64,000 nucleotides of DNA from Streptomyces sp. DSM 15324 (GCF_001514285.1 NZ_KQ949035.1:223104-287103), one strand, 5' to 3'. Positions 1-8,589 are shown, counted from the first letter of the stretch. Notes: generated by a model from the letters alone, not told the origin. Numbers and translations: made by a program.

Positions 1-384
1 CACGGCACCCGCACCGGAAAGCTGTCCACGGTGCGGGCCGACGGCAGTCCGCATGTGGCACCGGTGTGGTTCCTGCTCGACGGGGACGCCGTGGTGTTCA
101 CCACCGGCAAGGAGACGGTGAAGGGGCGGAACCTGGCGCGGGACGGCCGGATCGCCCTGTGCGCGGACGACGACCGGCCGCCGTTCGACTTCGTGGTGCT
201 CCAGGGCCGGGCCCGGATCTCGGAGGAGCTCGACGAGGTCCGGTACTGGGCGGCCCGCATCGGGGCCCGGTACATGGGCGAGGAGCGTGCCGAGGAGTTC
301 GGCGCACGCAACGGCGCACCCGGTGAACTGCTGGTGCGCGTCGCGATCGACAAAGTACTGGCGCTGAGGTCCGTCGCCGACTGA
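1..384 (+). CDS. PPOX-class F420/FMN-dependent oxidoreductase, 5' partial
   Basis: The reading frame is open from the first base (HGTRTGKLSTVRADGSPHV...), so the true start lies upstream of the window. The visible 127 residues match the split-barrel fold of pyridoxamine-phosphate-oxidase-like enzymes: a basic T-G-K-L-S/T-V-R segment, D-G-S-P-H-V-A-P-V-W-F and a mid-protein T-x-K-x-x-K-G-R-N-L segment typical of cofactor-phosphate binding in the F420-dependent subfamily. These small cytosolic proteins reduce diverse substrates with F420H2 or flavin; the substrate cannot be told. It ends 10 bases before the stop of the convergent cvnD. Family call fairly sure, cofactor inferred. Confidence 0.75.
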   Translation, partial: HGTRTGKLSTVRADGSPHVAPVWFLLDGDAVVFTTGKETVKGRNLARDGRIALCADDDRPPFDFVVLQGRARISEELDEVRYWAARIGARYMGEERAEEFGARNGAPGELLVRVAIDKVLALRSVAD

Positions 385-394
385 GCGGCGCCCC

Positions 395-1000
395 TCAGCT
401 CACCGAGTCGAGCAGCCGAGCGGTGTGCATCCGCCCGGCGTACTCGACGAGCCGGATCAGCACCTCCTTCCCCGAGGCGCGGTCCCGTGCGTCGCACAGC
501 ACGACGGGGGTGCCGCCGTCGAGGTCGAGGGCGCGTGAGACGTCCGCGGCGCCGTAGGTCCGGGCGCCGGTGAAGCAGTTGACGGCGACGACGAAGGGGA
601 TGTGCCGGTGCTCGAAGTAGTCGACGGCGGGGAAGCAGTCCTCGAGGCGCCGGGTGTCGGCCAGGACGACCGCGCCCAGCGCCCCTTGTGACAACTCGTC
701 CCACAGGAACCAGAAGCGGTCCTGGCCGGGGGTTCCGAAGAGGTAGAGGGAGAGGCCGGAGCGGATGGTGATCCGGCCGAAGTCCATGGCGACGGTCGTG
801 GTGACCTTCTGGTCCACTCCGTCGGTGTCGTCCACCCACTGGCCGGCTTCGCTGAGCAGTTCCTCGGTGCGCAGCGGTCTGATCTCGCTGACGGCGCCCA
901 CCAGGGTGGTCTTGCCGACGCCGAAGCCGCCTGCGACCAGAATCTTCAACGCCAGGGGGGCCGTCTCGCCACCTGTGGCATCGGAGTGCTCGGAGACCAT
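395..1000 (-). CDS. cvnD: Conservon GTPase CvnD (Ras-like ATP/GTP-binding protein)
   Basis: 201 aa. G1/P-loop GGFGVGKTT lies at residues 24-32, a switch-like TTVAMDFG follows, G3 is the variant GTPGQ (LFGTPGQDRF), and the usual NKxD is replaced by VNCF, as is common in the conservon family. CvnD proteins are small GTPases that work with a membrane histidine kinase (CvnA), a roadblock protein (CvnB) and a DUF742 protein (CvnC) in a G-protein-like signalling complex in actinomycetes. It is the last gene of cvnABCD. Unusually, it is 235 bases from cvnC rather than overlapping it, and that gap has repeats and a hairpin. A GAGAAG ribosome-binding site precedes the ATG by 7 bases. Confidence 0.9.
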   Translation of the reverse strand: MVSEHSDATGGETAPLALKILVAGGFGVGKTTLVGAVSEIRPLRTEELLSEAGQWVDDTDGVDQKVTTTVAMDFGRITIRSGLSLYLFGTPGQDRFWFLWDELSQGALGAVVLADTRRLEDCFPAVDYFEHRHIPFVVAVNCFTGARTYGAADVSRALDLDGGTPVVLCDARDRASGKEVLIRLVEYAGRMHTARLLDSVS

Positions 1001-1093
1001 GGATCACTTCTCTCGGGAGAGGACGGATGCGGTGCAGGTGTGCGAAGTCAGCATCATGACAAGGTGGGCCCCCTTCCGAGGGGTTCGACCGTA

Positions 1094-1111
1094 ATCTGAC
1101 CGATCTGACCG
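1094..1111. repeat. 9-bp perfect tandem duplication (ATCTGACCG x2)
   Basis: ATCTGACCG occurs twice back to back in the cvnC-cvnD gap, about 95 bases upstream of the cvnD start. The spacing of nearly one helical turn would suit a protein-binding site, but function is unknown. Confidence 0.6.
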
Positions 1112-1160
1112 TCCGCTGCGCGTTCACGGTCCGAAGGTGTGCGTGAGCCTGTGCCAGGCG

Positions 1161-1194
1161 GGTCCGTTCTGCGTCCGGGTCCGTTCTGCGTCCG
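1161..1194. repeat. 17-bp perfect tandem duplication in the cvnC-cvnD gap
   Basis: GGTCCGTTCTGCGTCCG is present twice without spacer (1161-1177, 1178-1194) and is followed by a looser third copy (GGTC-GG-CTCGGGTCCGCGTCCG). Probably a replication-slippage product that enlarged the gap; no gene is seen in 1001-1235. Confidence 0.7.
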
Positions 1195-1220
1195 GGTCGG
1201 CTCGGGTCCGCGTCCGCCGT

Positions 1221-1236
1221 GGCCGGGCCCCCGGCC
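1221..1236 (-). terminator. GC hairpin just after cvnC
   Basis: GGCCGGG-cc-CCCGGCC forms a perfect 7-bp stem touching the cvnC stop codon on the minus strand. There is no U-run. It could attenuate transcription into cvnD. With a two-base loop the hairpin is only modestly convincing. Confidence 0.35.
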
Positions 1237-1646
1237 TACAGGGCTCGCAGCCCCTCGATCACCTCGCGGAGGATGCGCTCGTCGGGCAGGCGGGCGGGCG
1301 GGACCGGCAGGCTGACGGTGACGCGGCCGAGCTCCAGGAGGTCGCCGAGGAGGACCCGGACCACCCCCACGGGCAGGTCGGCGCCCGCGGCGAGTTCGGC
1401 GACCGACTGCGTCTCCGCGCGGCACAGGTCGGTGAGCGCCCGGTGCTCGGGTCCGAGGGCCTGGTCGTCCGTGTCGGGGGTCCCCGGTTCCAGGGTGACC
1501 AGGGCGATCAGGTCGAAGCGCACACCGCAGGGGCCCGGCTTGGTGCGGCCGCCCGTCATGGCGTACGGGCGTACCAGGGGTCCGGCCTCGTTGTCGTACC
1601 ACTGGCTCCCCGGCTCGTGCGGGACGCCGGTCCTGTCCTCGGTCAT
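1236..1646 (-). CDS. cvnC: Conservon protein CvnC (DUF742)
   Basis: 136 aa. The DUF742 hallmarks are visible: a Y-x-x-E-x-G-P-L-V-R-P-Y-A-M-T-G-G-R-T segment at the N-terminus, D-L-I-A-L-V-T, and a winged-helix-like core (SVAELAAGADLPVGVVRVLLGDL). The ending I-L-R-E-V-I-E-G-L-R-x-L is typical. The family is the third conservon component. The ATG at 1646 (MTEDRTG) has GAGGAAG upstream and is preferred over a GTG at 1700, which would overlap cvnB by 32 bases. The stop lies on the hairpin that separates it from cvnD. Confidence 0.88.
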   Translation of the reverse strand: MTEDRTGVPHEPGSQWYDNEAGPLVRPYAMTGGRTKPGPCGVRFDLIALVTLEPGTPDTDDQALGPEHRALTDLCRAETQSVAELAAGADLPVGVVRVLLGDLLELGRVTVSLPVPPARLPDERILREVIEGLRAL

Positions 1647-1668
1647 GTCGGCCGGTCGCTTCCTCGCC

Positions 1669-2106
1669 TCATCCGGCGGCGGGCGGCCGCGCGCCCGCAC
1701 GGGGACCGGTGAAGAGGTGCTCGCCGACCCGCTTGACCAGCCGTGCCATCTCGTAGGCGACCAGGCCGATGTCGGCGGTGACGGCGGTGAGGAGGGCGAG
1801 GCAGGAGCCGTCTCCGGCAGCGGCCACGAACAGGAAGCCGTCGTCCATCTCCACCATGGTCTGCCGGACGCCGCCGGCGCCGAAGTGGCGTCCGGCGCCC
1901 TTGGCGAGGCTGTGGAAGCCGGAGGCGACGGCCGCGAGGTGTTCGGCGTCCTCGCGGCTCAGGCCGGTGGATGCGCCGACGGCGAGGCCGTCGTTGGACA
2001 GCACCACGGCATGCCGTACCTCGCTGACTCTCGTCACCAAGTCGTCGAGCAGCCAGTCGAGTTCGCCGGACCGCTGGGCCGGCCTCGGGGTCGGGTCGTG
2101 GATCAT
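1669..2106 (-). CDS. cvnB: Conservon protein CvnB (roadblock/LC7)
   Basis: 145 aa with the roadblock/LC7 fold: L-D-W-L-L-D-D-L-V-T-R-V near residue 19, then alternating strands (AVVLSNDGLAVGAS, FLFVAAAGDGSCLALL) and a C-terminal helix (MARLVKRVGEHL). Roadblock proteins regulate small GTPases; in conservons CvnB probably links CvnA with CvnD. Its ATG overlaps the cvnA stop (ATGA, 2103-2106), so the two are translationally coupled. Confidence 0.92.
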   Translation of the reverse strand: MIHDPTPRPAQRSGELDWLLDDLVTRVSEVRHAVVLSNDGLAVGASTGLSREDAEHLAAVASGFHSLAKGAGRHFGAGGVRQTMVEMDDGFLFVAAAGDGSCLALLTAVTADIGLVAYEMARLVKRVGEHLFTGPRAGARPPAAG

Positions 2107-4655
2107 GCGGGGTCTCCTTCGCTGCTGTCGCTGCCCGGTGCGGGATGCGGTGCTCCGCCCCGGCCGGGTTGCCTGCCGCCGCCTCGTGCCCAGCCGGCCC
2201 GGTAGGCGGCCATGCGGTCCCGTACGAGTTCGGGGGTGCGCCCGTCGTCGCGCCGGCGGTTCTCGCGAGGCGGTTCCTCGGGGCGCGAGCTGCGCAGTTG
2301 GGGGGCGAGGTGCGCCTGCCGGACCCGGCGCGGCAGGTCGTCCGATCCCTCGGAGTCGTCAGGGGGGCGATGCAGACGCAAGGCGGTGACTCCAGGGGGC
2401 GGGGGGTCGGCGGAGGCCGGTTCGGCTGCGGCGCGGGACGGGGCGATCAGCGCGGGTCGCTCGGCGGGCGCGGAAACGGCCTCCGGTTCGGGCGCCGACC
2501 GTTCGGGGGCGGGTACGCGCGCGTACGCGCGTGTCGTGGTCCACTCGGCCTGCACCGCCTCCGCCGGCTCCACCGCCTCCACGGCATCGGGGGCGGAACG
2601 TTCCGGCTTCCCGCCGTGCAGGAGGGCCGTCGGCAGGAGGACCACCGCGGTGGTGCCGCCGTAGGGCGAGGTCCGCAGATGCACCTTGACGCCGTGGCGC
2701 GCGGAGAGTCTGCTGACGACGAACAGACCGAGCCGGTCGCTGTCGAACAGGTCGAGCGCCTCGGACTGCGCGATGCGCCGGTTGGCCTCCGCGAGGGTCT
2801 CCTTGCCCATGCCGAGTCCGCGGTCCTCCACCTCGACGGCGTAGCCGTTGCCGACCGGCTCGCCCGTCACGCGCACGCGCGTGTGCGGCGGCGAGAACTG
2901 GGCGGCGTTCTCCACGAGTTCGGCGAGGAGATGGGTGAGGTCGGCGACGGCGGCGCCGACGACGGAGGTCTCGGGCAGCTGCCGTATCTCCACGCGCGCG
3001 TAGTCCTCGACCTCGGAGACCGCGGCGCGGACCACGTTGGTCAGGGAGACCGGCATGCGCCAGGCCCTGCCGGGGGCCGCTCCGGAGAGGATGATCAGGC
3101 TCTCGGCGTGGCGCCGCATGCGGGTGGTGAGGTGGTCGAGCCGGAAGAGGTCGCTCAGCTCGTCGGGGTCGTCGGAGCGGCGCTCCATGCTGTCCAGGAG
3201 GCTCAGCTGGCGGTGGACGAGGACCTGACTGCGGCGGGCGAGGTTGACGAACACGCCGGAGATGCCGCTGGCGAGTTCGGCGCGCTCCACCGCCGCCCGC
3301 AGCGCCGCCCGGTGCACGGTGGTCAGCGCCTCGGCGACCTGGCCGGTCTCGTCCTCGGCGGCCGGTCCGGGCGGTGCCTCCGCGCGGATGTCGATCTCGT
3401 CCCCGGCGCGGAGCCGGCGCATGGCCTCGGGGAGTTTGCGCCGGGCGATCTCCAGGGCGCTGTTGCGCAGGCTGACGAGTTCCACGACGAGCCCGCGGCC
3501 GATGCGGACGGAGATCACGAGCGACGCGACGACGGCGGCGAGACCGAAGAGGACCGCGGCGCCCGCGGGGGTGAGCGCGCCCCGGGTGAACGGGTCGGCG
3601 CGGTCGGCGACGTCGCGTGCGGCGGCCGACTCGATGCCGCGCAGGTCGTCCCGCACGCGCGCGTGGGCCTTGTTCCAGGTGGCCCCCGACGCGGCCGAAA
3701 GCGCTTTCGCCCTTGATCCGCCCGTGAGCACACGGTTCTCGGTGGCGGCCAGCGCCGCGTAGGCGCTGCCCGCTGCGAGGCGCTGCCAGGCGGTGCGTTC
3801 GGGGCCGCGCAGGTCGGCGGCGGCCGACTCGGCCAAGGTACGGCGGGTGGCGACGGCGCCGGTGAACAGCCGCAGGCGCTCGCCGTCCAGGCGGCCGGTC
3901 AGGCGGGCGCTCGCGAGGACGGCGTCCTCCTGGGCCAGCGCCTCGCCCGCACGGGAGAACTCGAGCAGCACGCGCGCGTCGGAGCCGAGTTCCGCGTCCT
4001 GGATGCCCGAGAGCGCGCCGTCGACCTGGAAGGCCGCCGAGAGGGTGGCGGTGTACCGGTCGTAGGCATCCCGCCAGTCGGCGCCGCCGTTGAGCACGGC
4101 GGTCCGCAGCGGACTCAGCGCCTCGGCTCCGGAGACGAAGGTCTCCAGCCGCCGGGCGACTCCGGCGGGCAGCTCCTGGCCGTCGGCGACGGTGCTGTGG
4201 TCCCCCAGGCGGAGCCGGGCGACGGCCGCGTCCGTGTGCTCCGCGAGTCGCCTGAGGTCGTCGTCCTGCCCGGCGGCGGGTTCGGTCGCGTACCGCACGG
4301 CGGCCGCCCGCTCGTTCTGCAGGGCCGCCACCGCCGCCGCGACGGGCGTACGGACCTGGGCGTCCACCCGCTGCAGCTGGCGGAGCCGGGAGATGTCCTG
4401 GGCGGTACTGACGGTGGCGTACGCCCACAGGGCCAGCAGGGAGACGACCGGCACCATCAGCAGGCAAATGATCTTGGCCCGTACGGTGCGCGGCCGCAGG
4501 CGCCGACGTCCCGCGCGCGGGGGTGCCGCGCCGTCCGGCGAGCCCGGCTGCTCGTCCGGGCCCTCGTCGGCGGGCGGCCCGGCGTGGGCGCGCCGCCCGC
4601 GCACCGGGGGCGGCGCCTCGGCGCCGGCGGTGGGGGTCCTACGGGGTGTACGCAT
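2103..4655 (-). CDS. cvnA: Conservon sensor kinase CvnA (NIT domain, HATPase)
   Basis: 850 aa. Basic N-terminal tail, TM1 (IICLLMVPVVSLLALWAY), an extracellular nitrate/nitrite-sensor-type (NIT) helical domain of roughly 250 residues (QNERAAAVRYA segment), TM2 (AAVLFGLAAVVASLVISV), a HAMP-like stretch, then a histidine-kinase-like ATPase with N-box (ELVENAAQFSPP) and G1 (VEDRGLGMG). The C-terminal 200 residues are low-complexity, Pro/Ala/Glu-rich and end before cvnB. CvnA is the membrane sensor of the conservon. The ATG at 4655 is chosen because GAGGAGG sits 2-8 bases upstream; the frame is open further upstream to 4835 but would overlap the MHYT gene. Confidence 0.9.
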   Translation of the reverse strand: MRTPRRTPTAGAEAPPPVRGRRAHAGPPADEGPDEQPGSPDGAAPPRAGRRRLRPRTVRAKIICLLMVPVVSLLALWAYATVSTAQDISRLRQLQRVDAQVRTPVAAAVAALQNERAAAVRYATEPAAGQDDDLRRLAEHTDAAVARLRLGDHSTVADGQELPAGVARRLETFVSGAEALSPLRTAVLNGGADWRDAYDRYTATLSAAFQVDGALSGIQDAELGSDARVLLEFSRAGEALAQEDAVLASARLTGRLDGERLRLFTGAVATRRTLAESAAADLRGPERTAWQRLAAGSAYAALAATENRVLTGGSRAKALSAASGATWNKAHARVRDDLRGIESAAARDVADRADPFTRGALTPAGAAVLFGLAAVVASLVISVRIGRGLVVELVSLRNSALEIARRKLPEAMRRLRAGDEIDIRAEAPPGPAAEDETGQVAEALTTVHRAALRAAVERAELASGISGVFVNLARRSQVLVHRQLSLLDSMERRSDDPDELSDLFRLDHLTTRMRRHAESLIILSGAAPGRAWRMPVSLTNVVRAAVSEVEDYARVEIRQLPETSVVGAAVADLTHLLAELVENAAQFSPPHTRVRVTGEPVGNGYAVEVEDRGLGMGKETLAEANRRIAQSEALDLFDSDRLGLFVVSRLSARHGVKVHLRTSPYGGTTAVVLLPTALLHGGKPERSAPDAVEAVEPAEAVQAEWTTTRAYARVPAPERSAPEPEAVSAPAERPALIAPSRAAAEPASADPPPPGVTALRLHRPPDDSEGSDDLPRRVRQAHLAPQLRSSRPEEPPRENRRRDDGRTPELVRDRMAAYRAGWARGGGRQPGRGGAPHPAPGSDSSEGDPA

Positions 4656-4764
4656 GGCCTCCTCGCTCGGGAGTAGTGCGGGGGACGAGCCGTCCGGAAC
4701 GGCTCGGGGCGTGCGGAACTGCTCGGGGCGTGTCGCACGGCTCGGGGCGTGCGGTCCGGGCCGG

Positions 4765-5559
4765 TCACACGGTCCGGGCCGGACGGCGGACGGCGCCGCT
4801 CTCCAGCGGCTGCTGAGCCGAGGCCGACGCCTCACGCTCGCCCGTGGTGGGCGACAGCGCGACGAAGGCCGAGGTCAGGAAGAGATAGGACCCGAGGCCG
4901 ACGGCGAGGGGGAAGATGAACTGCATCGCCGTGGCCCCGGGCAGCACCTCCCCGGAGGGTGTGACGTGCACGCGCACCGCGAACATGCCGGTGTAGTGCA
5001 TGCTGCTGACCGCCGCGCCCATCACCAGTGAGGCGACGGTGACCGCGATCGGGGACTTGATGTTGAGCGCCGCCCACAGGGCCGCGGTCGCGGCGACGAC
5101 GGCGATCAGGACGGAGAGGGCGACGCGCGTCGGGTCGTAGGAGACGTCACCGTGCAGGCGGACCGCGGCCATGCCGAGGTAGTGCATGCTCGCCACGCCC
5201 ACCCCGGTGGTGAGCCCGCCGATCAGCAACGCGCGCGTGCGGTCACGGCCGTAGCCGACGGCGAACACACCGGCGCAGACGACGACCATGGCGACGAGGA
5301 GGCTGAGCACGGTCAGCCACACGTCGTAGCGGATGTCGGTGCCGCCGACGGCGAAGCCGAGCATGGCCACGAAGTGCATGGTCCAGATGCCGGTGCCGAG
5401 CGCGGAGGCGGCGGTGATCAGCCAGTTGCGCCGTGAGCGCCCGGTGGCGCCGAGGGCGCGCACGGTGCAGCGCAGCCCGAGGGCGGCGCCTGTGCACGCC
5501 ATCACGTACGACAGTACGGGGGTCAGCCAGCCGAAGGCGGCGTGGTCCAGGTGTCCCAT
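4765..5559 (-). CDS. MHYT-domain integral membrane protein
   Basis: 264 aa with seven predicted membrane segments and the three diagnostic MHYT-type motifs: MHFVAML (about residue 60), MHYLGMA (about 125) and MHYTGMF (about 187). The domain is thought to bind copper through Met/His and sense a diatomic gas or redox signal; here it stands alone, without a GGDEF/EAL output domain, as is usual in Streptomyces. A cytoplasmic Ser/Ala/Glu-rich tail follows the last TM. It is co-directional with cvnA, 109 bases upstream, and could be co-transcribed with it. Confidence 0.88.
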   Translation of the reverse strand: MGHLDHAAFGWLTPVLSYVMACTGAALGLRCTVRALGATGRSRRNWLITAASALGTGIWTMHFVAMLGFAVGGTDIRYDVWLTVLSLLVAMVVVCAGVFAVGYGRDRTRALLIGGLTTGVGVASMHYLGMAAVRLHGDVSYDPTRVALSVLIAVVAATAALWAALNIKSPIAVTVASLVMGAAVSSMHYTGMFAVRVHVTPSGEVLPGATAMQFIFPLAVGLGSYLFLTSAFVALSPTTGEREASASAQQPLESGAVRRPARTV

Positions 5560-5702
5560 GGCCAGGGGACGCTAGTGGGGGCACGGGTGCACAAAGGGGG
5601 CGCATTTCGAAAGGTGATGGAATGTGACGCATAAGTGTGCTGTACCGATCGCCGCACGCTCGAACATGCGCACAGCGACGTCCCCCCTGACGGTGAGGGA
5701 TC

Positions 5703-6311
5703 ATGCGGTCCATGAGCGACGACCACACACAAGTCCAGGAGTTCTTCGGCGCGCGGGCGGCGGACTGGGACACCCGCTTCCCCGACGACGGCCCCGTCTA
5801 CGCGGCAGCCGTCGCCGAGCTGGGCCTGCGGGAGGGCAGCCGCGTGCTGGACGCGGGCTGCGGCACCGGGCGGGCCCTCACGCCGCTGCGGGCGGCCGTG
5901 GGGGCCTCGGGAGTGGTAGTCGGGGCCGACCTGACTCCGGCCATGCTCCAGGCCGCCGTACGGGCCGGACGCGACCACGCGGGGCGACTGCTGCTCACCG
6001 ACGTCGCCGCGCTCCCTCTGCGGGACGAGTCGCTCGACGCGGTGTTCGCGGCGGGGCTCATCGCCCATCTCCCACGGCCGGCCGAGAACCTGCGGGAGCT
6101 GGCCCGGGTGGTGCGCCCCGGCGGCGTCCTGGCGCTGTTCCATCCGATCGGACGAGCCGCCCTGGCCGCCCGCCAGGGAAGGCAGCTCACTCCGCAGGAT
6201 CTGCGCGCGGAGCCGAACCTGCGCCCCCTGCTGGCCGGTTCCGGCTGGCGCCTGACCTCGTACGTCGACGAGGACACCCGATTCCTGGCCGTGGCCGTCC
6301 GGGAGGGCTGA
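5703..6311 (+). CDS. Class I SAM-dependent methyltransferase
   Basis: 202 aa. Motif I is VLDAGCGTGRAL (residues about 50-61), an acidic GADLTPAML follows, then the motif II/III region (LPLRDESLDAVFAAGLIAHL) and VVRPGGVLALFHP: a UbiE/Methyltransf_11 type enzyme of minimal length. Acceptor substrate unknown. Two close in-frame ATGs (5703, 5712) share one weak GAGGG site; 5703 is listed. Convergent with the alpha/beta hydrolase, stops 4 bases apart. Confidence 0.85.
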   Translation: MRSMSDDHTQVQEFFGARAADWDTRFPDDGPVYAAAVAELGLREGSRVLDAGCGTGRALTPLRAAVGASGVVVGADLTPAMLQAAVRAGRDHAGRLLLTDVAALPLRDESLDAVFAAGLIAHLPRPAENLRELARVVRPGGVLALFHPIGRAALAARQGRQLTPQDLRAEPNLRPLLAGSGWRLTSYVDEDTRFLAVAVREG

Positions 6312-6315
6312 GGGC

Positions 6316-7074
6316 TCATGCGGCCGCGGCGACCGCCCCGACGAACGCGTCCGCGGCGTCGAACATGACGTTGTGTCCGGCGCCCGGCACCGTCACGACG
6401 CGCACGCCCGCCTCCTCCAGGGCGTCCGCCCCGTCGAGCACACCGCTGCGTTCGCCCTGGAGGTAGACGCGGTCGACAGTGTGGAGCCCGGCCAGGATCT
6501 CGCGCATGACCGGCTGTGAACCGCGCCGCAGCGCGACGGCGCTGCGGTACAGGGCGCGCGGATCGGCGAGACGCATGGTCGCGGCCCACAGGGGACCCAC
6601 CCGGTCGAGCACACGCGCGTACCCGTGGTCGAGGAACTCCTCCTCGGAGAAGGAGGCGATGTCGGCGCTGCCGGCGGTGAGCGGCGGGTACGCGTCCAGG
6701 TTCGCCTCCGTGAGGACGAGCCGGGCGACCAGGTCGGGCCGGCGGTACGCCAGGACGATGGCCACGGCGCCGCCCATGCTGTGGGCGACGAGTTCCGCCC
6801 CGCTCACCCGCGCCGAGTCGAGGGCGGCCGCCAGGGCGTCGGCGTGGTCCTCAAGGGTGTACCCGAACGCTTCGGGCCGGTCGCTGATGCCGTGCCCGGG
6901 AAGATCGACGAACAGGCTGCGCCGGCCGGCCAGTGCGGGCCTGGCCGCCACGTGCGCGTGGTAGACGGCGGAGACCGACCCCAGTCCGTGTACGTACACG
7001 CGCGCGGGTTCCTCCCCCGGCGTCTCCGTCCACCTGATGGCGCTCCCCCGGTCGTCGAACACGGCCTGCCGCAT
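6316..7074 (-). CDS. Alpha/beta-fold hydrolase
   Basis: 252 aa. The oxyanion-side segment VHGLGSVSAVYHAH, the nucleophile elbow AHSMGG (Ser), a likely acid Asp in the LDGAD stretch and the catalytic His in GAGHNVMF give a complete triad. Substrate not predictable. The ATG at 7074 (MRQAVFDD) is preferred because GAGGGGGAAGAG precedes it. It is divergent from the PadR gene and shares with it a repeat-containing promoter region, so it is a likely target of that regulator. Confidence 0.82.
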   Translation of the reverse strand: MRQAVFDDRGSAIRWTETPGEEPARVYVHGLGSVSAVYHAHVAARPALAGRRSLFVDLPGHGISDRPEAFGYTLEDHADALAAALDSARVSGAELVAHSMGGAVAIVLAYRRPDLVARLVLTEANLDAYPPLTAGSADIASFSEEEFLDHGYARVLDRVGPLWAATMRLADPRALYRSAVALRRGSQPVMREILAGLHTVDRVYLQGERSGVLDGADALEEAGVRVVTVPGAGHNVMFDAADAFVGAVAAAA

Positions 7075-7133
7075 CTCTTCCCCCTCGCGCATCCGGCTGT
7101 CACGTCCGAGGAGACGATACATCGGCACCGAGG

Positions 7134-7171
7134 TATTACGTCAACGAAATATTACGTCAATGAGCTATAAG
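7134..7171. promoter_or_regulatory. Divergent promoter with direct repeats (candidate PadR operator)
   Basis: TATTACGTCAA occurs at 7134-7144 and again at 7150-7160, a 16-base period. On the minus strand this gives TTGACG (7160-7155), 16 bases, then TAATAC (7138-7133): a good promoter for the hydrolase. On the plus strand TATAAG (7166-7171) lies 8 bases before the PadR ATG, so that message may be leaderless. A PadR dimer at the repeats would cover both promoters. Operator role is inferred. Confidence 0.5.
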
Positions 7172-7179
7172 ATGCGGGC

Positions 7180-7704
7180 ATGCTGGAGCTCGCCATCCTC
7201 GGCTTCCTGTACGACACCCCGCTGCACGGCTACGAGCTGCGCAAACGCCTCACTGCGCTGACGGGACATGTGCGCCCGGTGGCGGAGAGCACCCTCTATC
7301 CGGCGATCAAGCGCCTGGAAAGGCCGGGATTCCTGGCCCGCGCCACCGAACCGGGCGCCGTGGCCGCCCCGCGCCACGTCCTGAGCCTCACCGACGAGGG
7401 CCGGAGCGAACTGCGCCGGAGACTGGCCGAGCCGGGCGAGCGCGACATCACCGACGAGAACCGCTGGTTCACGGTCCTCACGTTCCTGCGGCACCTGGAG
7501 GATCCCGGCGCGCAGGCCGCCGTGCTCCGTCGCCGCCTGGACTTCCTCCAAGAGCCGACGAGCTTCTTCTACGACGGTGAGCGGCCCCTGCGCGCCGAAG
7601 AGCTCGACGACCCGTTCCGGCGTGGTGTGCTGACCGTCGCACGGGCCACGTCCCGGGCCGAGATCAGCTGGCTGCGCGAAACCCTGGACTCACTGGGCGG
7701 CTGA
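7180..7704 (+). CDS. PadR family transcriptional regulator
   Basis: 174 aa. The N-terminal winged helix has the typical opening (LELAILGFLYDTPLHGYELRKRL) and STLYPAIKRLERPGFL, followed by a C-terminal helical dimerisation region similar to the PadR Vir_act_alpha_C type. PadR proteins usually repress an adjacent gene and release on a small ligand. The AT-rich divergent region upstream suggests it controls itself and the alpha/beta hydrolase. No ribosome-binding site is obvious, in line with a leaderless transcript. Its 3' end overlaps the convergent MpaB-like gene by 15 bases. Confidence 0.88.
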   Translation: MLELAILGFLYDTPLHGYELRKRLTALTGHVRPVAESTLYPAIKRLERPGFLARATEPGAVAAPRHVLSLTDEGRSELRRRLAEPGERDITDENRWFTVLTFLRHLEDPGAQAAVLRRRLDFLQEPTSFFYDGERPLRAEELDDPFRRGVLTVARATSRAEISWLRETLDSLGG

Positions 7705-8589
7705 CTCGCCCCCGGCATGCCGTACCGGGCAGCCGCGCAGACCGGGCACCGGGCGGGTGCCGAGGTCCTCCAGGCGGTAGCCGTCCGGATAGCTCTTGAT
7801 CTCCCGGTTCTGCCGGGCGTAGTGGGGCTCGCGGCGGGGCGGGAGCAGCCGCACCACGCGTCCACGCGCGCGTACGGCCCTGCGCACCAGCGTGCGGACC
7901 GCAGGGCTCGGCGGGCGGTAGCGGAAGGCCGTCAGGAGCGGCTCGTCGAGCAGGGCGAGGGTGGCGGTGCGCAGGGCGGGGGCGAGCGGCCGCGGGTACC
8001 AGGAGGCCATCAGGTCGAGCGTGGCGTCCGAGACGCGGCGCGCCTGCTCGTCCCAGGCGAAGTGGGCCAGTTCGTAGGCGTCGAGGCAGTCCTCGAACTC
8101 CTCGTACGTCTCGGGGATGCGCCGGATCCCCATGAGGCGGCCGAGCGTGCGGTAGTGGACGGTGGAGGCCACGGTCTCGTGGCGGGACATCCGCCGCCAT
8201 CCGTAGGCGTCGGTCCACCGTTTCGGCATGACGACGAACGTGCAGAGCACATATCGCAGGTCGTCGTTTCCGATGTCGTAGCCGCGGTGCATCTGGTTGA
8301 TGCGGCGCACCGCCGTGCGGCCCCGCGCGCTGTCGAAGCCGTGCTCGACGACCGCGTCGAGGAGCAGGGAGGTGTCGTCGTAGCGCTTCTGGGAGCGGTC
8401 GGTGAGCTCCGCCGTCTCGGCCAGCAGCCGGCCGATGCTCGGCACCGCGTAGGTGCGGTAGAGGGCGAGTTCGAGTGCGCGGGTGAAGTCCCAGGGGAAC
8501 TCGTACGCCGCGGTGAGTCGGTAGATCTCGTGGGCGTCCCGGTAGGGGTCCATGCGCCGGATCTGTTCGAGCCGCTCGAATCGCTTCAC
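7690..8589 (-). CDS. MpaB/DUF2236 family oxygenase-like protein
   Basis: 299 aa, helical, resembling the DUF2236 family (ER-bound oxygenase MpaB / latex-clearing-protein catalytic domain). Features seen: the DPYRDAHEIYRL segment near the N-terminus, RYDDTSLLLDAV, the MHRGYDIGNDDLRYVL region and RRMSRHETVASTVHYR with candidate haem-ligand His/Arg residues. Some relatives bind b-type haem; the substrate here is unknown. The GTG at 8589 is chosen because AGAGGGAA precedes it; the frame is open upstream to 8820 but without protein-like content. Confidence 0.68.
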   Translation of the reverse strand: MKRFERLEQIRRMDPYRDAHEIYRLTAAYEFPWDFTRALELALYRTYAVPSIGRLLAETAELTDRSQKRYDDTSLLLDAVVEHGFDSARGRTAVRRINQMHRGYDIGNDDLRYVLCTFVVMPKRWTDAYGWRRMSRHETVASTVHYRTLGRLMGIRRIPETYEEFEDCLDAYELAHFAWDEQARRVSDATLDLMASWYPRPLAPALRTATLALLDEPLLTAFRYRPPSPAVRTLVRRAVRARGRVVRLLPPRREPHYARQNREIKSYPDGYRLEDLGTRPVPGLRGCPVRHAGGESAAQ

